Part shown: positions 38,900-48,294 of the stretch, piece by piece | Layout of the letters: every line of letters begins with the position of its first letter | How positions within the stretch are numbered: the stretch's first letter is position 1 | Assembly (NCBI GenBank): GCA_000993275.1 | Contig: LBVV01000007.1 | Coordinates: 1-52,250, forward strand | Direction of reading: 5' to 3' | DNA from: a candidate division CPR2 bacterium GW2011_GWC2_39_10 | GTDB taxonomy: Bacteria > Patescibacteriota > CPR2 | DNA: 52,250 nt | Position numbers and translations under genes: made by a program | The notes under the pieces: model-generated | Databases searched by the model: none | What the model was told of the DNA's origin: nothing | What the model saw: only the letters and a program-made list of their open reading frames with translations

Positions 38900-38961
38900 C
38901 CTGCAATATAGCAGGCAGCGAACGTTCATCTGCCTGCTTTTTCTTTCCCAAAAAACTTGAT
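38900..38961 (+). terminator. Terminator plus conserved tail, copy 2
   Basis: CCTGCAATATAGCAGGCAG...CTGCCTGCTTTTTCTTTCCCAAAAAACTTGA. Confidence 0.7.
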
Positions 38962-38980
38962 TTCTTTAACTTGTAAACCT

Positions 38981-39088
38981 TTATTATCCTATCAACCCGC
39001 CCTAAAAAGAGTTCGAGAGAAAATGCATACAGACCGCACCCCGGCTGAAAGTTAGAATAGACTCTGAAAGAGGCTTTTTTGGTGTTCT
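38981..39088. repeat. Direct repeat flanking TA module, left copy
   Basis: TTATCCTATCAAcCCgCcCTAAAAAGAGTTCGA...CGCACCCCGGCTGAAA...TTTTTTGGTRTTC. Confidence 0.85.
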
Positions 39089-39255
39089 ATTAATTTTAAG
39101 AAAAAGGATCAAATCCATCACAAAAGATTGTTGTGGGAAACGGGATTCGAACTCTTAGAATCTATTTAAAATAATTTTTGTAAAAATGTTATTGATTAAT
39201 TTTGATAATACAGTATATTATCAGTAATACTGTGTAATAATTAATGGAGGTGGTT

Positions 39256-39504
39256 ATGGCTGGTAGATCAACAAAAGTTCTATCTTTTTCTCTTTCCCCC
39301 AAGATGGCAGATGAAATTGAAGATTTAGCGAAAAATGAACGCCGCTCTAAAAGTGAGCTTCTTCGTGAAATGGTGCATGTCTATAAAGAGCGCCAAGCTG
39401 AAGCTGAATGGCAGGATTTGTTTGCGTTTGGCGAAAAGACAACAAAGCGTTTTGGCATCAAAAACGAAGACGAGCTCTTGAAGATTCTTAATGGAAACAC
39501 ATAA
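39256..39504 (+). CDS. RHH/CopG-family antitoxin
   Basis: KVLSFSLSPKMADEIEDLAKNERRSKSELLREMV; GGAGGTGGTT-ATG (track start 39244). Confidence 0.88.
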   Translation: MAGRSTKVLSFSLSPKMADEIEDLAKNERRSKSELLREMVHVYKERQAEAEWQDLFAFGEKTTKRFGIKNEDELLKILNGNT

Positions 39505-39911
39505 TGCTTAGAGTGGTTTTTGACACTAACGTTTACATCTCAGCACTTCTTTTTGATGGTCCCCCGAGGCAAATATTAGAGCTTGTCCTGAAGCAGAAAG
39601 TGGTGCTCATTACCTCAGATGATATTATTAATGAAACGGCTAAAACGCTCAAGGGAAAGTTCTCATGGCCTGAACATAAAGTTCAGCAATTTGTAAGGCA
39701 AACAAGCAGATTAGCTGAAGTTTATAATCCCAAAACAAAGCTTGGTGTAATAGAAGATGAACCAGATAACCGAGTTCTTGAATGTGCTGTTACCGGGAAA
39801 GCCAATCTTATTATTTCAGGAGACAACCATTTGCTTGGGCTTAAATCTTATGAGAATATCCCTATTCAAAAACCAAAATACTTAACCTATCTCATGGAGA
39901 AAAAAGATTAA
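39504..39911 (+). CDS. PIN-domain toxin (COG1569-like)
   Basis: RVVFDTNVYISALLF...EDEPDNRVLECAVTGKANLIISGDNHLLGLKSY. Confidence 0.92.
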   Translation: MLRVVFDTNVYISALLFDGPPRQILELVLKQKVVLITSDDIINETAKTLKGKFSWPEHKVQQFVRQTSRLAEVYNPKTKLGVIEDEPDNRVLECAVTGKANLIISGDNHLLGLKSYENIPIQKPKYLTYLMEKKD

Positions 39912-39925
39912 TTTTTTAAATATTC

Positions 39926-40033
39926 TTGTTATCCTATCAATCCACTCTAAAAAGAGTTCGAACGAAAGTGCATTTAGGCAACGCACCCCGGCTGAAATTT
40001 AGAAAGCTCCCAAAATGAGGATTTTTTTGGTAT
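39926..40033. repeat. Direct repeat flanking TA module, right copy
   Basis: TTATCCTATCAAtCCaCtCTAAAAAGAGTTCGAACGAAAGTGCAT...CGCACCCCGGCTGAAATTTAGAAA...TTTTTTTGGTATTC. Confidence 0.85.
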
Positions 40034-40044
40034 TCCCGAATAAA

Positions 40045-40106
40045 AAAGGCCCCTCTTAGGAAGAGAGAAACCTTTTGTTGTGTTCTTTCTTCCCTTAAGG
40101 GGCATG
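40045..40106. terminator. Long terminator-like hairpin
   Basis: GGCCCCTCTTAGGAAGAGAG...CTTTCTTCCCTTAAGGGGC. Confidence 0.6.
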
Positions 40107-41285
40107 AGTCAGTTTTCTAGCTGTCGCAACGTTTTCGCTTGTTGTTTGAAGGCGTACTGGTAAATCGAGTGGTCTGCCACATTCTCCGCAACCGATGCAT
40201 CCGTCATTTGGATTTGCAGACCAGAGCTTACCCTGATGCCTTGTGCAGCGGATTGTTTCCGAGGCTGACATATCTAGAACAAGCGGCTTCTCACCACTAA
40301 TTCTTGGCCGAGAAACAAATATCAGCCCTCCGCTTCCGTTGTAATGGAAGACATGAGGCATATTCCTTTTGCACAGATCCGAAACTATACAGTTTCCGCA
40401 GGTTTGCGAATAAACCTTATACTTTCCTTGGAACTTACGCTTACCGGATTCGTTGGTTAGAGATGATATACCAACATGTTGTCCGTTTATTGTGTATGCT
40501 CCGGGGGCGTATTTGCACATCTCTGCCGAATAGAACCAAACGGCTTCTCCAATCTCGAGCATACTCACATTTCTAGAATGAGCATAATCGATATAGAGCT
40601 GTCTAATCCTATCTCGGAAAGCATTTAATTCCTTCCATGACCTTACTACATTTCCTTGAGTTACCAGCCCCAAACTTCCGAAGAAACGGTTCTGGTGAAC
40701 ATCAATTGGGGGCGGTACGTCACATGGATCTACGAGCCGAGCATCCACTAAGAAATGGACTAAAAGCGAGAGCATCTTTTCCTGAAACCCCAGAAGCTTT
40801 CTTGGACTCCGAAGAACCCTGCCTTGAAGCTTTTGCCAAATTTCAAGCTCGTTTTTGTACTGAAGGGTATCCCCGAAGATATTACGAGGGTCCCCATCCC
40901 AATATTTGTTTAGTACCCTAGCATTGTGCAGTAACCATTCTGGTCTTGTGTTCCAGAATTGAAGACCAACAGCTTTCATCATTTCGCGTATCTCGTCTGC
41001 TGTATAATTGATAGCTGTTTTAGAATCGTAGATCTTGGGCCACCTTTCGTAAAGCCTTCTGTGTCCGCGAAAACTGGCCTCCGCTGGGTTGCCTCCAGAC
41101 ATATGCAGAAGTACAACAAAGAGGAAATTTGCCTGGTCGAACGGTGATTCAAGGTTAGACGGGTAGTTACGACACTCTTGCGGAAGTCTGTACGCTGCAA
41201 AAGGGCCTTGTCCTGTTCTTGATGCGAAAAGGATGCGATCTAGCGCATCATTTGTTCTTGCTTGGTGCCCCATGAGTCTGGCCAA
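40095..41285 (-). CDS. Hypothetical protein with C-terminal Cys clusters
   Basis: CGNCIVSDLC...CTRHQGKLWSANPNDGCIGCGECG; TTG start after GGAGGTG. Confidence 0.65.
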   Translation of the reverse strand: MARLMGHQARTNDALDRILFASRTGQGPFAAYRLPQECRNYPSNLESPFDQANFLFVVLLHMSGGNPAEASFRGHRRLYERWPKIYDSKTAINYTADEIREMMKAVGLQFWNTRPEWLLHNARVLNKYWDGDPRNIFGDTLQYKNELEIWQKLQGRVLRSPRKLLGFQEKMLSLLVHFLVDARLVDPCDVPPPIDVHQNRFFGSLGLVTQGNVVRSWKELNAFRDRIRQLYIDYAHSRNVSMLEIGEAVWFYSAEMCKYAPGAYTINGQHVGISSLTNESGKRKFQGKYKVYSQTCGNCIVSDLCKRNMPHVFHYNGSGGLIFVSRPRISGEKPLVLDMSASETIRCTRHQGKLWSANPNDGCIGCGECGRPLDLPVRLQTTSENVATARKLTHAP

Positions 41286-41504
41286 TATTCATACACCTCC
41301 TTGACTGAACATACTGTTTATAATTAGGAACTCAGAAGGAGAGGCTTAAGCCTCCACTAATGCCAAGCCATTATATCTCAAAAGTTCGATTTTTAAAATC
41401 CCTTTAATAAATCGAAAAATTATTAAAACAGCAAAAACATTGGTTGATATTAGTGTGGTAATCTTCTTGGTTACTTTACTCTTATTCAAATAAAACTGAT
41501 TAAT

Positions 41505-41536
41505 AGCCGCTTATTTACTTTTAAGCGGTTTTTTTG
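41505..41536 (+). terminator. Terminator-like hairpin
   Basis: CCGCTTatttacttttAAGCGGTTTTTTT. Confidence 0.65.
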
Positions 41537-41592
41537 TTATTTGATATATACTTAATATTCTGGTAAATTATATAAATAAAATCGGAGAAATA

Positions 41593-42837
41593 ATGAAAAA
41601 TAACCCGCTTGAGAATGCTATGGATCAACTAGAGAAAGCCAGCAAAATCCTTCAAATTGACAGGGAAGAACTGGAAATTTTAGAAACCCCGAAAAAGGAA
41701 ATTCATGTCCAAATACTTCTAAAAACTGCTGATGGAAACATGAAAATTTTAAAAGGATACAGAGTTCAGCATAATGACAGTCGCGGGCCCTTTAAGGGAG
41801 GCATTCGCTTTCATCCCAAAGTTGACTTAGATGAAATAAAGGCGCTTTCTTTTTGGATGTCAATTAAAACTGCTGTTTTAAATATTCCGTACGGCGGATC
41901 AAAGGGCGGCATTGCCGTAAATTCCAAAGAATTATCAGCAAATGAAATAGAAAAAATATCAAGGGCTTATGTTAGATCTATCTTTAAGGATATAGGCCCG
42001 GATGTCGACATTCCGGCCCCGGACGTTTATACAAATCCGCAAATAATGGCCTGGATGGCCGACGAATATTCAACTATCGCCGGACAACATGTTCCCGGAG
42101 CATTTACCGGCAAGCCGGTGGAAGTTGGAGGCTCTAAAGGACGTGACACCGCAACTGCACAAGGCGGCATTTACGTTTTAATGGAAGCCATTAAAAAATT
42201 TAAATTTAAAAAACCTATCTCGGTGGCAATTCAGGGGTTTGGAAATGCCGGTGCCAATGCGGCCAAAATTCTTCACTTTGATGATGAGAAGTTTAAAATT
42301 GTAGCCGTAAGCGACTCTGGGGGTGCCGTCTATAACGAAAAGGGGATAGACGTCCCATTTTTACTTTCACATAAAAAAGAAACCGGAGCAGTAACAGATT
42401 TTAAAGACGCAAGGAATTTGAAACCGGAAGAACTTTTAGAGCTTGAGGTTGATATTTTAATTCCGGCTGCCTTAGAAGGTGCCATTACTTTAGAAAACGC
42501 TAAAAATGTAAAAGCAAAAATTCTTTTAGAACTTGCAAACGGACCAATTACCAAAGAAGCTGAAGACATTTTACTCGGAAAAAATATCCTAATTATCCCC
42601 GATGTTCTGGCAAATGCCGGCGGTGTAACCGTAAGTTATTTTGAATGGACTCAAAATAAAAGCGGTTTTTATCTGGATGAAGAAGAAATACAAAAAATGC
42701 TTTCTAAGAAAATGCGTGAAGCATACAAGGACGTTTTGGATTTGGCGGAAGTTTATAAGATTGATCTTAGAACTGCCGCCTATGTTTTGGCTATATCTAG
42801 AATTGTCGATTCTCAAAAATTAAAGGGGCTGTTTTAA
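41593..42837 (+). CDS. Glu/Leu/Phe/Val dehydrogenase (glutamate dehydrogenase)
   Basis: GPFKGGIRFHPKVDLDEIKALSFWMSIKTAVLNIPYGGSKGGI. Confidence 0.95.
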   Translation: MKNNPLENAMDQLEKASKILQIDREELEILETPKKEIHVQILLKTADGNMKILKGYRVQHNDSRGPFKGGIRFHPKVDLDEIKALSFWMSIKTAVLNIPYGGSKGGIAVNSKELSANEIEKISRAYVRSIFKDIGPDVDIPAPDVYTNPQIMAWMADEYSTIAGQHVPGAFTGKPVEVGGSKGRDTATAQGGIYVLMEAIKKFKFKKPISVAIQGFGNAGANAAKILHFDDEKFKIVAVSDSGGAVYNEKGIDVPFLLSHKKETGAVTDFKDARNLKPEELLELEVDILIPAALEGAITLENAKNVKAKILLELANGPITKEAEDILLGKNILIIPDVLANAGGVTVSYFEWTQNKSGFYLDEEEIQKMLSKKMREAYKDVLDLAEVYKIDLRTAAYVLAISRIVDSQKLKGLF

Positions 42838-42887
42838 TTAAGAATATATGATATATGTCTTGCAATTTTGCATTGGGAAGGAGAAAC

Positions 42888-43358
42888 ATGATTGAAGTAT
42901 TTTTGCTTAAACTATTAGATGTAATGCTGAATACGGTTAGAAGTGCTTTTTTTGTCAGAAATAAACATTTCTTGGCATCATTACTTACGGCAATTTCAAC
43001 CTTCACTTACTTTTTGATAATTGTCAAACTGTTACAAATAAGTAGCTTTTTTTCTATTGCGCTAGTATCTCTTGCCGCTTTTTTAGGCAGTTATATTCCG
43101 CCAATAATAATACGCAGACTGGAAAAGGACAAGGTTTGGGTTTTTGATATTACCCCAAACTCAAATGAAAATGGGAAGGAATTTGCAAACCAGATGAGGA
43201 ATAAGGGGTTTTCGGTAGTAACCTATAAGAGCTATAACAAAGGTAATGAATGCGTGGTTTGTTCTAAGGTTTTTTCCAAAAACAAAACCCACAGTAGATT
43301 AATAAAGAAAAACATCCCCAGGGGCTTTAAATGGCATATTGTTTCTGCAATAGATTAA
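42888..43358 (+). CDS. UPF0316/DUF2179-like membrane protein
   Basis: DVMLNTVRSAFFVRNKHFLASLLTAISTF; GGAAGGAGAAAC-ATG at 42888. Confidence 0.7.
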   Translation: MIEVFLLKLLDVMLNTVRSAFFVRNKHFLASLLTAISTFTYFLIIVKLLQISSFFSIALVSLAAFLGSYIPPIIIRRLEKDKVWVFDITPNSNENGKEFANQMRNKGFSVVTYKSYNKGNECVVCSKVFSKNKTHSRLIKKNIPRGFKWHIVSAID

Positions 43359-43365
43359 AAAGCGT

Positions 43366-44022
43366 TTACTTGCGGGTATTGGTCTTAAACTTCAATTTTG
43401 CGTAAATTATTGCCCGAACGATTTGCTTATACATCTTTAATCTTTTTTTGATACCGTAGATAAATCCGTATTTTTTTTCTTTCAAATGCTGAGAAACCCC
43501 ATCCAAAATGATATTTTTTACAACACAACCATTCATTTTAGCGTAAACGTTTATAGAAGTCTCTATTCCGAAATCCGTGATTGTGTTTTTTGCAAAAAAA
43601 CCTTTCCAAAAAACGGTTTTTGCCGCTCTTTGTCCGGAAAGAAAGGGGATTAAGAAATTAAAAATATCCTGTAATTTATATGGCTTAAATCTTCCGCCCA
43701 CCATATCGGCCGAATTTAATGCCTCCAACATTGCCTCAACATGCTTGGGCTTGAAGTTAATCAGATCCGCATCCGCAAATACAACAACTTCGGCCATGGG
43801 ATATTTCTCGCTAACCCTCTTAAAACCAAATTTCATAGCATAACCTTTGCCCCGATTGTTTTTAAGTCTGGCAACATGTACATTTTCTTGCCTGAAATCC
43901 GGCACCGGTTCTTCTTTTGATCCGTCATCAACAACAATAATGGGCCACTTATATTCCAAATTTTTAACTACGTCGGATATATACGGTTCATTAAAAGCAC
44001 AAATGACGATTACAGTTTTCAT
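43366..44022 (-). CDS. Glycosyltransferase family 2
   Basis: VIVVDDGSKEE...NRGKGYAMKFGF...VVFADADL. Confidence 0.92.
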   Translation of the reverse strand: MKTVIVICAFNEPYISDVVKNLEYKWPIIVVDDGSKEEPVPDFRQENVHVARLKNNRGKGYAMKFGFKRVSEKYPMAEVVVFADADLINFKPKHVEAMLEALNSADMVGGRFKPYKLQDIFNFLIPFLSGQRAAKTVFWKGFFAKNTITDFGIETSINVYAKMNGCVVKNIILDGVSQHLKEKKYGFIYGIKKRLKMYKQIVRAIIYAKLKFKTNTRK

Positions 44023-44045
44023 AATTTCTCCTTTGTAAAAGTGCT

Positions 44046-44291
44046 CTATTTGTTTTTTCTCTTCATGAGAGCTTCTTTTACTTGTTTTGGAAGCTTGTTT
44101 AAAATGAATTTGCTTATTTTATTCTTTTCACCCAAAATTAACACACCAATAATAATAAGCAACCATCCCGGTATTATTGGCAAAACCAAACCGGCAATCC
44201 CAAAAATGATAGCCAGCACACCTCCAATAAAAATAAAGAAGTATCCGATTCGCTTTATGTAGTCTGTAATTTTCTTTAAAATTGAATCCAT
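44046..44291 (-). CDS. Small membrane protein (PGPGW-like)
   Basis: GLVLPIIPGWLLIIIGVLILGEKN. Confidence 0.65.
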   Translation of the reverse strand: MDSILKKITDYIKRIGYFFIFIGGVLAIIFGIAGLVLPIIPGWLLIIIGVLILGEKNKISKFILNKLPKQVKEALMKRKNK

Positions 44292-44369
44292 AATCTGCCT
44301 GATTATACCATAATTGAGAATTCTCGAGAAATATAGTAAAATGATAACTGTGAAATAAACAAGGGAAAT

Positions 44370-45287
44370 ATGATGGATACGGTAATTAGTGTTAAAAACC
44401 TGGTTAAGGAATACAAAGACCTTAGGGCTGTAAATAATGTTTCTTTTGAAGTTCTAAAGGGAGAAATATTCGGTTTGCTGGGAGAAAATGGAGCCGGAAA
44501 AACCACGACCCTAGAAATGATCGAAGGCATAAGAAAGCCTACATCGGGAACAATAAAAGTGTTGGGACTGGAAATAAAAAAAGAGATGAACAAAATAAAA
44601 GAGAAAATTGGAGTTCAACTTCAGTCGTCCGCTTACTACAATTATCTTTCGCTAAAAGAAATTCTTGAATTATTCGGCCAGTTTTATGGTAAGGAAGTTG
44701 ACGCTTTAAAACTTTTAGAAATGGTCGACTTAAGTTATAAGGCTAATTCGTACGTCGGTAAACTTTCCGGAGGCCAAAAGCAAAGGTTTTCCATTATTGC
44801 CAGTCTTGTTAATGACCCCGAAATTGTTTTTTTGGACGAACCAACTACCGGCCTGGATCCGTTAGCGAGGCGAAACTTGTGGGAATTAATTGCCAAAATT
44901 AAAGATCAGGGCAAAACAATTATTTTAACAACTCATTATCTAGAAGAAGCGGAAGTTTTGTGTGACAGGGTGGCCATAATGGAAAAGGGGGAAATTTTAA
45001 AGATAGACGAAACCCATAAACTTATAGAAAGCTCGAAGGAACCTTATAAGATCAGCTTTTATGCTCCGAAAATTAAAGAAAATGCCTTAAAACAATTGGA
45101 AAATATGGGAAGACTGAGCAACTTGGGGGGCAAAACTAATCACTTCGAAATGAGGTTAAAGACACAAACACTGCTAAATATTGCAATAAGCATTATTCAT
45201 GAATATAAACCTGAAAGCCTAACTGTCGGCAGGTCAACTTTAGAAGATCTATTTATAGAACTAACCGGAAAAAGGATAGAGGAATAA
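44370..45287 (+). CDS. ABC transporter ATP-binding protein
   Basis: GLLGENGAGKTTT, LSGGQKQRFSI, VFLDEPTTGLD. Confidence 0.96.
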   Translation: MMDTVISVKNLVKEYKDLRAVNNVSFEVLKGEIFGLLGENGAGKTTTLEMIEGIRKPTSGTIKVLGLEIKKEMNKIKEKIGVQLQSSAYYNYLSLKEILELFGQFYGKEVDALKLLEMVDLSYKANSYVGKLSGGQKQRFSIIASLVNDPEIVFLDEPTTGLDPLARRNLWELIAKIKDQGKTIILTTHYLEEAEVLCDRVAIMEKGEILKIDETHKLIESSKEPYKISFYAPKIKENALKQLENMGRLSNLGGKTNHFEMRLKTQTLLNIAISIIHEYKPESLTVGRSTLEDLFIELTGKRIEE

Positions 45288-45288
45288 T

Positions 45289-46371
45289 ATGTATAAGTTA
45301 TTTTTAGCCGATTTAAAAATGCTGATCAGAAACAAACAAGCATTATTCTGGAGCTTATTTTTTCCTTTAATATTTACTTTTGTATTTGGATCTTTTTTTG
45401 CTAAGGGAGATGGGGGCAGCGGAACTCTAAGTATTGTAAATAAATCGAACACGGAAATTGCTAAAAATTTTGAATCTAGTCTAAAAGATACTGGTATATT
45501 TAAGGTTCAAAATGATGACAGCTTTGATAAAGCAAAAGAACTGGTGGACAAGGACAAGGTTTCTGTAGCCGTTTATATTCCGGAGAAGTTCGGCTCGCTA
45601 GAACCCGGTGACCCAAAGAAAATAAAAATTTACTATGTTCCCACCAATAGGCAAGCCGGAAGCATTATAGAAAGCTTTTCTAACACATATTTGACGTCTG
45701 TAAATATGCAAGTTCAAAAAGCGCTACCAATTTTTAGCGTGGAGAAGGAAGAAGGCAATAAGCCTAAGTTTAATTATTTCGATTTTATCTTAATTGGCCT
45801 TATTGGAATGGCTCTTATGAATTCATCTGTTCAGGGAGTTGCCATAGCCATGAGTAGATACAAGGAAGACAAAATATTAAAAAGGCTAACAACAACCCCC
45901 GTAAAATCCTGGCAATTTATTGGAGCTGAGGTTTTTTCAAGATTGGTGCTTAATTTTGTTCAAGTAAGCCTGATTCTTCTTGTTGGAGTTTATGCTTATG
46001 ACGCACACATAAATGGAAGTATCTTTTTGGTATATATCCTCTCATTAATTGGAGCTATCCTGTTTCAATCTATGGGCTTTGTCATAGCTGCCTTCTCCAA
46101 AACCACTGATGCGGCAGAAGGAATGTCAACCGCCATAACAATTCCAATGATGTTTTTAGCCGGAGTATTTTTCCCCATAGACAGCCTGCCGAAGTGGTTA
46201 AGCTCCATAGTTCAATATTTACCACTAGCGCCGCTTCTTAAAAATTTGAGGGGGGTAGCTTTGGAAAAAAATTCTGTTTTTGACAACCCTTATAATATGG
46301 GGTTGGTTTTGGTGTGGATAGTTATAATGTTGCTTATTGCAGCTAAAAGGTTTCGGCTATCAGAAGAATAA
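45289..46371 (+). CDS. ABC-2 type permease
   Basis: N- and C-terminal TM segments; adjacent to ATPase. Confidence 0.9.
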   Translation: MYKLFLADLKMLIRNKQALFWSLFFPLIFTFVFGSFFAKGDGGSGTLSIVNKSNTEIAKNFESSLKDTGIFKVQNDDSFDKAKELVDKDKVSVAVYIPEKFGSLEPGDPKKIKIYYVPTNRQAGSIIESFSNTYLTSVNMQVQKALPIFSVEKEEGNKPKFNYFDFILIGLIGMALMNSSVQGVAIAMSRYKEDKILKRLTTTPVKSWQFIGAEVFSRLVLNFVQVSLILLVGVYAYDAHINGSIFLVYILSLIGAILFQSMGFVIAAFSKTTDAAEGMSTAITIPMMFLAGVFFPIDSLPKWLSSIVQYLPLAPLLKNLRGVALEKNSVFDNPYNMGLVLVWIVIMLLIAAKRFRLSEE

Positions 46372-46435
46372 AATACAACATCACATAAGAAGTATTTACG
46401 GAACCTTAAAAATACAATAGGAGAGGAAGGTAGAA

Positions 46436-47020
46436 ATGGAATATACTTTGCGGCCAACAAAGCTACCCGTAGTTCTAAATGAGTCTCTAAATGCCTTAAT
46501 TGATTATGACACGCTTCATTTAAAAATGCAGACATGGGAAGAATACGAAAGCCAAATATTTTATGAAAATCCGTATTATCTTCATTTTCTATATGAAAGT
46601 ATTGATAAATACTGCAAGGATACTGAATTTGCACTTCAGCTTCCGATTCAGACATACTTAAGATTTGTTGGAGTTTTTGTTTACCGATTATTAAAATCTC
46701 AATGTGAAATTAACGTGCTAAACGATCAATTAATGGGAATTAATTCTCTTTTAGCCAAAAATTTGCCACAGATATCGAAACATATTTATGAATTGGTTCT
46801 GAAAATTCAGGATCCCAAAAAAAAATTTGAAGCAGTAGAGTTTGCAGATTACAAGATTCTCCAATTCATTTCTAGGTTAACAATAGCAGTATCAAAAAAA
46901 GAGTCAAAAAAAATTAAGGAAGACAATTTAGAATTCCTTACAAGAGCAATAAAGGAATATTCGACATTAGCATATTACATGCTTTACGCCCAGTGTGTCG
47001 AAAATGAAAATTACTTATAA
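46436..47020 (+). CDS. Hypothetical protein
   Basis: 194-aa ORF, GGAGAGGAAGG upstream. Confidence 0.6.
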   Translation: MEYTLRPTKLPVVLNESLNALIDYDTLHLKMQTWEEYESQIFYENPYYLHFLYESIDKYCKDTEFALQLPIQTYLRFVGVFVYRLLKSQCEINVLNDQLMGINSLLAKNLPQISKHIYELVLKIQDPKKKFEAVEFADYKILQFISRLTIAVSKKESKKIKEDNLEFLTRAIKEYSTLAYYMLYAQCVENENYL

Positions 47021-47230
47021 AACCGCATTTTGAAATTTTTTCAAACTAAACTGGACTTACGCAAAATGGCACATCTATCCAAGCCGAAAACAAGTGAGAT
47101 AAAATCTCTTTTCTCTACTGGAAGCATATTTGTAGATACGCTGACAGAAGAAAAAGGGATTTTAGCCGCTTTTAGTTGGTTTGGGAGGTGTGATAGTTTG
47201 CGTAAGTCCAGTAAAATATGCGGTTTTTTT
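47019..47230 (+). terminator. Terminator arms AAAACCGCAT / ATGCGGTTTTTTT split by an inserted element
   Basis: Complementary arms lie outside the 47050-47212 element, immediately after the 46436 gene. Confidence 0.6.
47050..47212. mobile_element. Non-autonomous TIR element (~163 bp)
   Basis: Perfect 16-bp terminal inverted repeats ACTGGACTTACGCAAA ... TTTGCGTAAGTCCAGT. Confidence 0.8.
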
Positions 47231-47360
47231 ATTTTAAGCTACTATTTTTTATTAAAAAATATGAAGTATTTTGCATTTTTTTTATATAAAGACCATAAAG
47301 CATTCCACTAACAAAAAGAATATCATCAGACCAATATTAATATTATGAAAGGGGGAACTA

Positions 47361-47624
47361 ATGATTGTTAATTTACTAGCTTGGGTCTTGCTTGGTTTAA
47401 TTGCCGGCTGGATTGCAAATTTAATTGTTCCGGAAGTAACCGGTGCCGGAATTTGGAGCAATGTTGTGGTTGGCATTATTGGAGCAATTGTTGGTGGATT
47501 TGTTTTCCAAGCCCTTGGGGGGCCAGGAATATCCGGTCCATTTAGCTTTTATAGCATACTGGTTGCAATAGCCGGTGCGGCGATTCTTTTATCCTTGGCT
47601 AAAATGCTTCAAACTAGAGCGTAG
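47361..47624 (+). CDS. GlsB/YeaQ/YmgE family membrane protein
   Basis: LAWVLLGLIAGWIANLIV...GIIGAIVGGFVFQALG. Confidence 0.88.
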   Translation: MIVNLLAWVLLGLIAGWIANLIVPEVTGAGIWSNVVVGIIGAIVGGFVFQALGGPGISGPFSFYSILVAIAGAAILLSLAKMLQTRA

Positions 47625-47639
47625 CGTAACTCTTCTATA

Positions 47640-48281
47640 ATGGAAGCCTTTATAGACAGAAAAGATGCGGGCTCTAGGTTAGCTGTTGAAATGAATGACT
47701 ATATCACTAGAGATTCCATTGTAATAGCGCTACCAAGGGGTGGCGTAGTGGTGGGCTACAAAATCGCAAAAAAATACGGTCTGCCATTGGATGTCTTTAT
47801 TTCCAGAAAAATACGGCACCCCTTTAATCCCGAATATGCAATTGGAGCAATAACTGAAACCGGTCATATGTTGAAAGATGAACAATCAATTAGTTCATTT
47901 TATATCACTGGCGAATACCTTGAAAAAACGATTAACGAAGAAAAGAAACTCATTGCTGATAAGATAAATATATTTCGAGGCGGTAAACCATTATCCAACT
48001 TAAACTCAAAAGATATTATTTTAGTTGATGATGGCATTGCCACGGGTTACTCAATAACAGCCGCAATTGAGTCCCTGCGTCAACTAAAAGTTGCAAGCAT
48101 TGTTCTTGTCGTGCCGGTTGCACCGCTTGATGCAATTGAAAGGTTAACCAAACTCGTGAATAAACTATTTGTTCTTTTATCTCCTCCGTATTTCACTGCA
48201 GTCGGGGAATTTTATTCAGATTTTTCGGAAGTTACTGATAATGATGTTGTAGAAATACTTTCCAAATCCAAAAGACCTTGA
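47640..48281 (+). CDS. Phosphoribosyltransferase family protein
   Basis: ALPRGGVVVGYKIAKKYGLPLDVFISRKI...IILVDDGIATGYS. Confidence 0.92.
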   Translation: MEAFIDRKDAGSRLAVEMNDYITRDSIVIALPRGGVVVGYKIAKKYGLPLDVFISRKIRHPFNPEYAIGAITETGHMLKDEQSISSFYITGEYLEKTINEEKKLIADKINIFRGGKPLSNLNSKDIILVDDGIATGYSITAAIESLRQLKVASIVLVVPVAPLDAIERLTKLVNKLFVLLSPPYFTAVGEFYSDFSEVTDNDVVEILSKSKRP

Positions 48282-48294
48282 TACAATATTTCTC

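Noticed and set aside
26000-41000. Integron cassette array
   Set aside because: Same-strand small genes suggested it, but no integrase or attC-like sites were seen and several genes overlap, which favours operons.
40304-41147. Plus-strand ORFs opposite the 40095-41285 gene
   Set aside because: No ribosome-binding sites or domains; antisense to a better-supported minus gene.
47030-47311. 93-aa plus ORF 47030-47311
   Set aside because: Runs through the TIR element and terminator arms; not credible as a gene.
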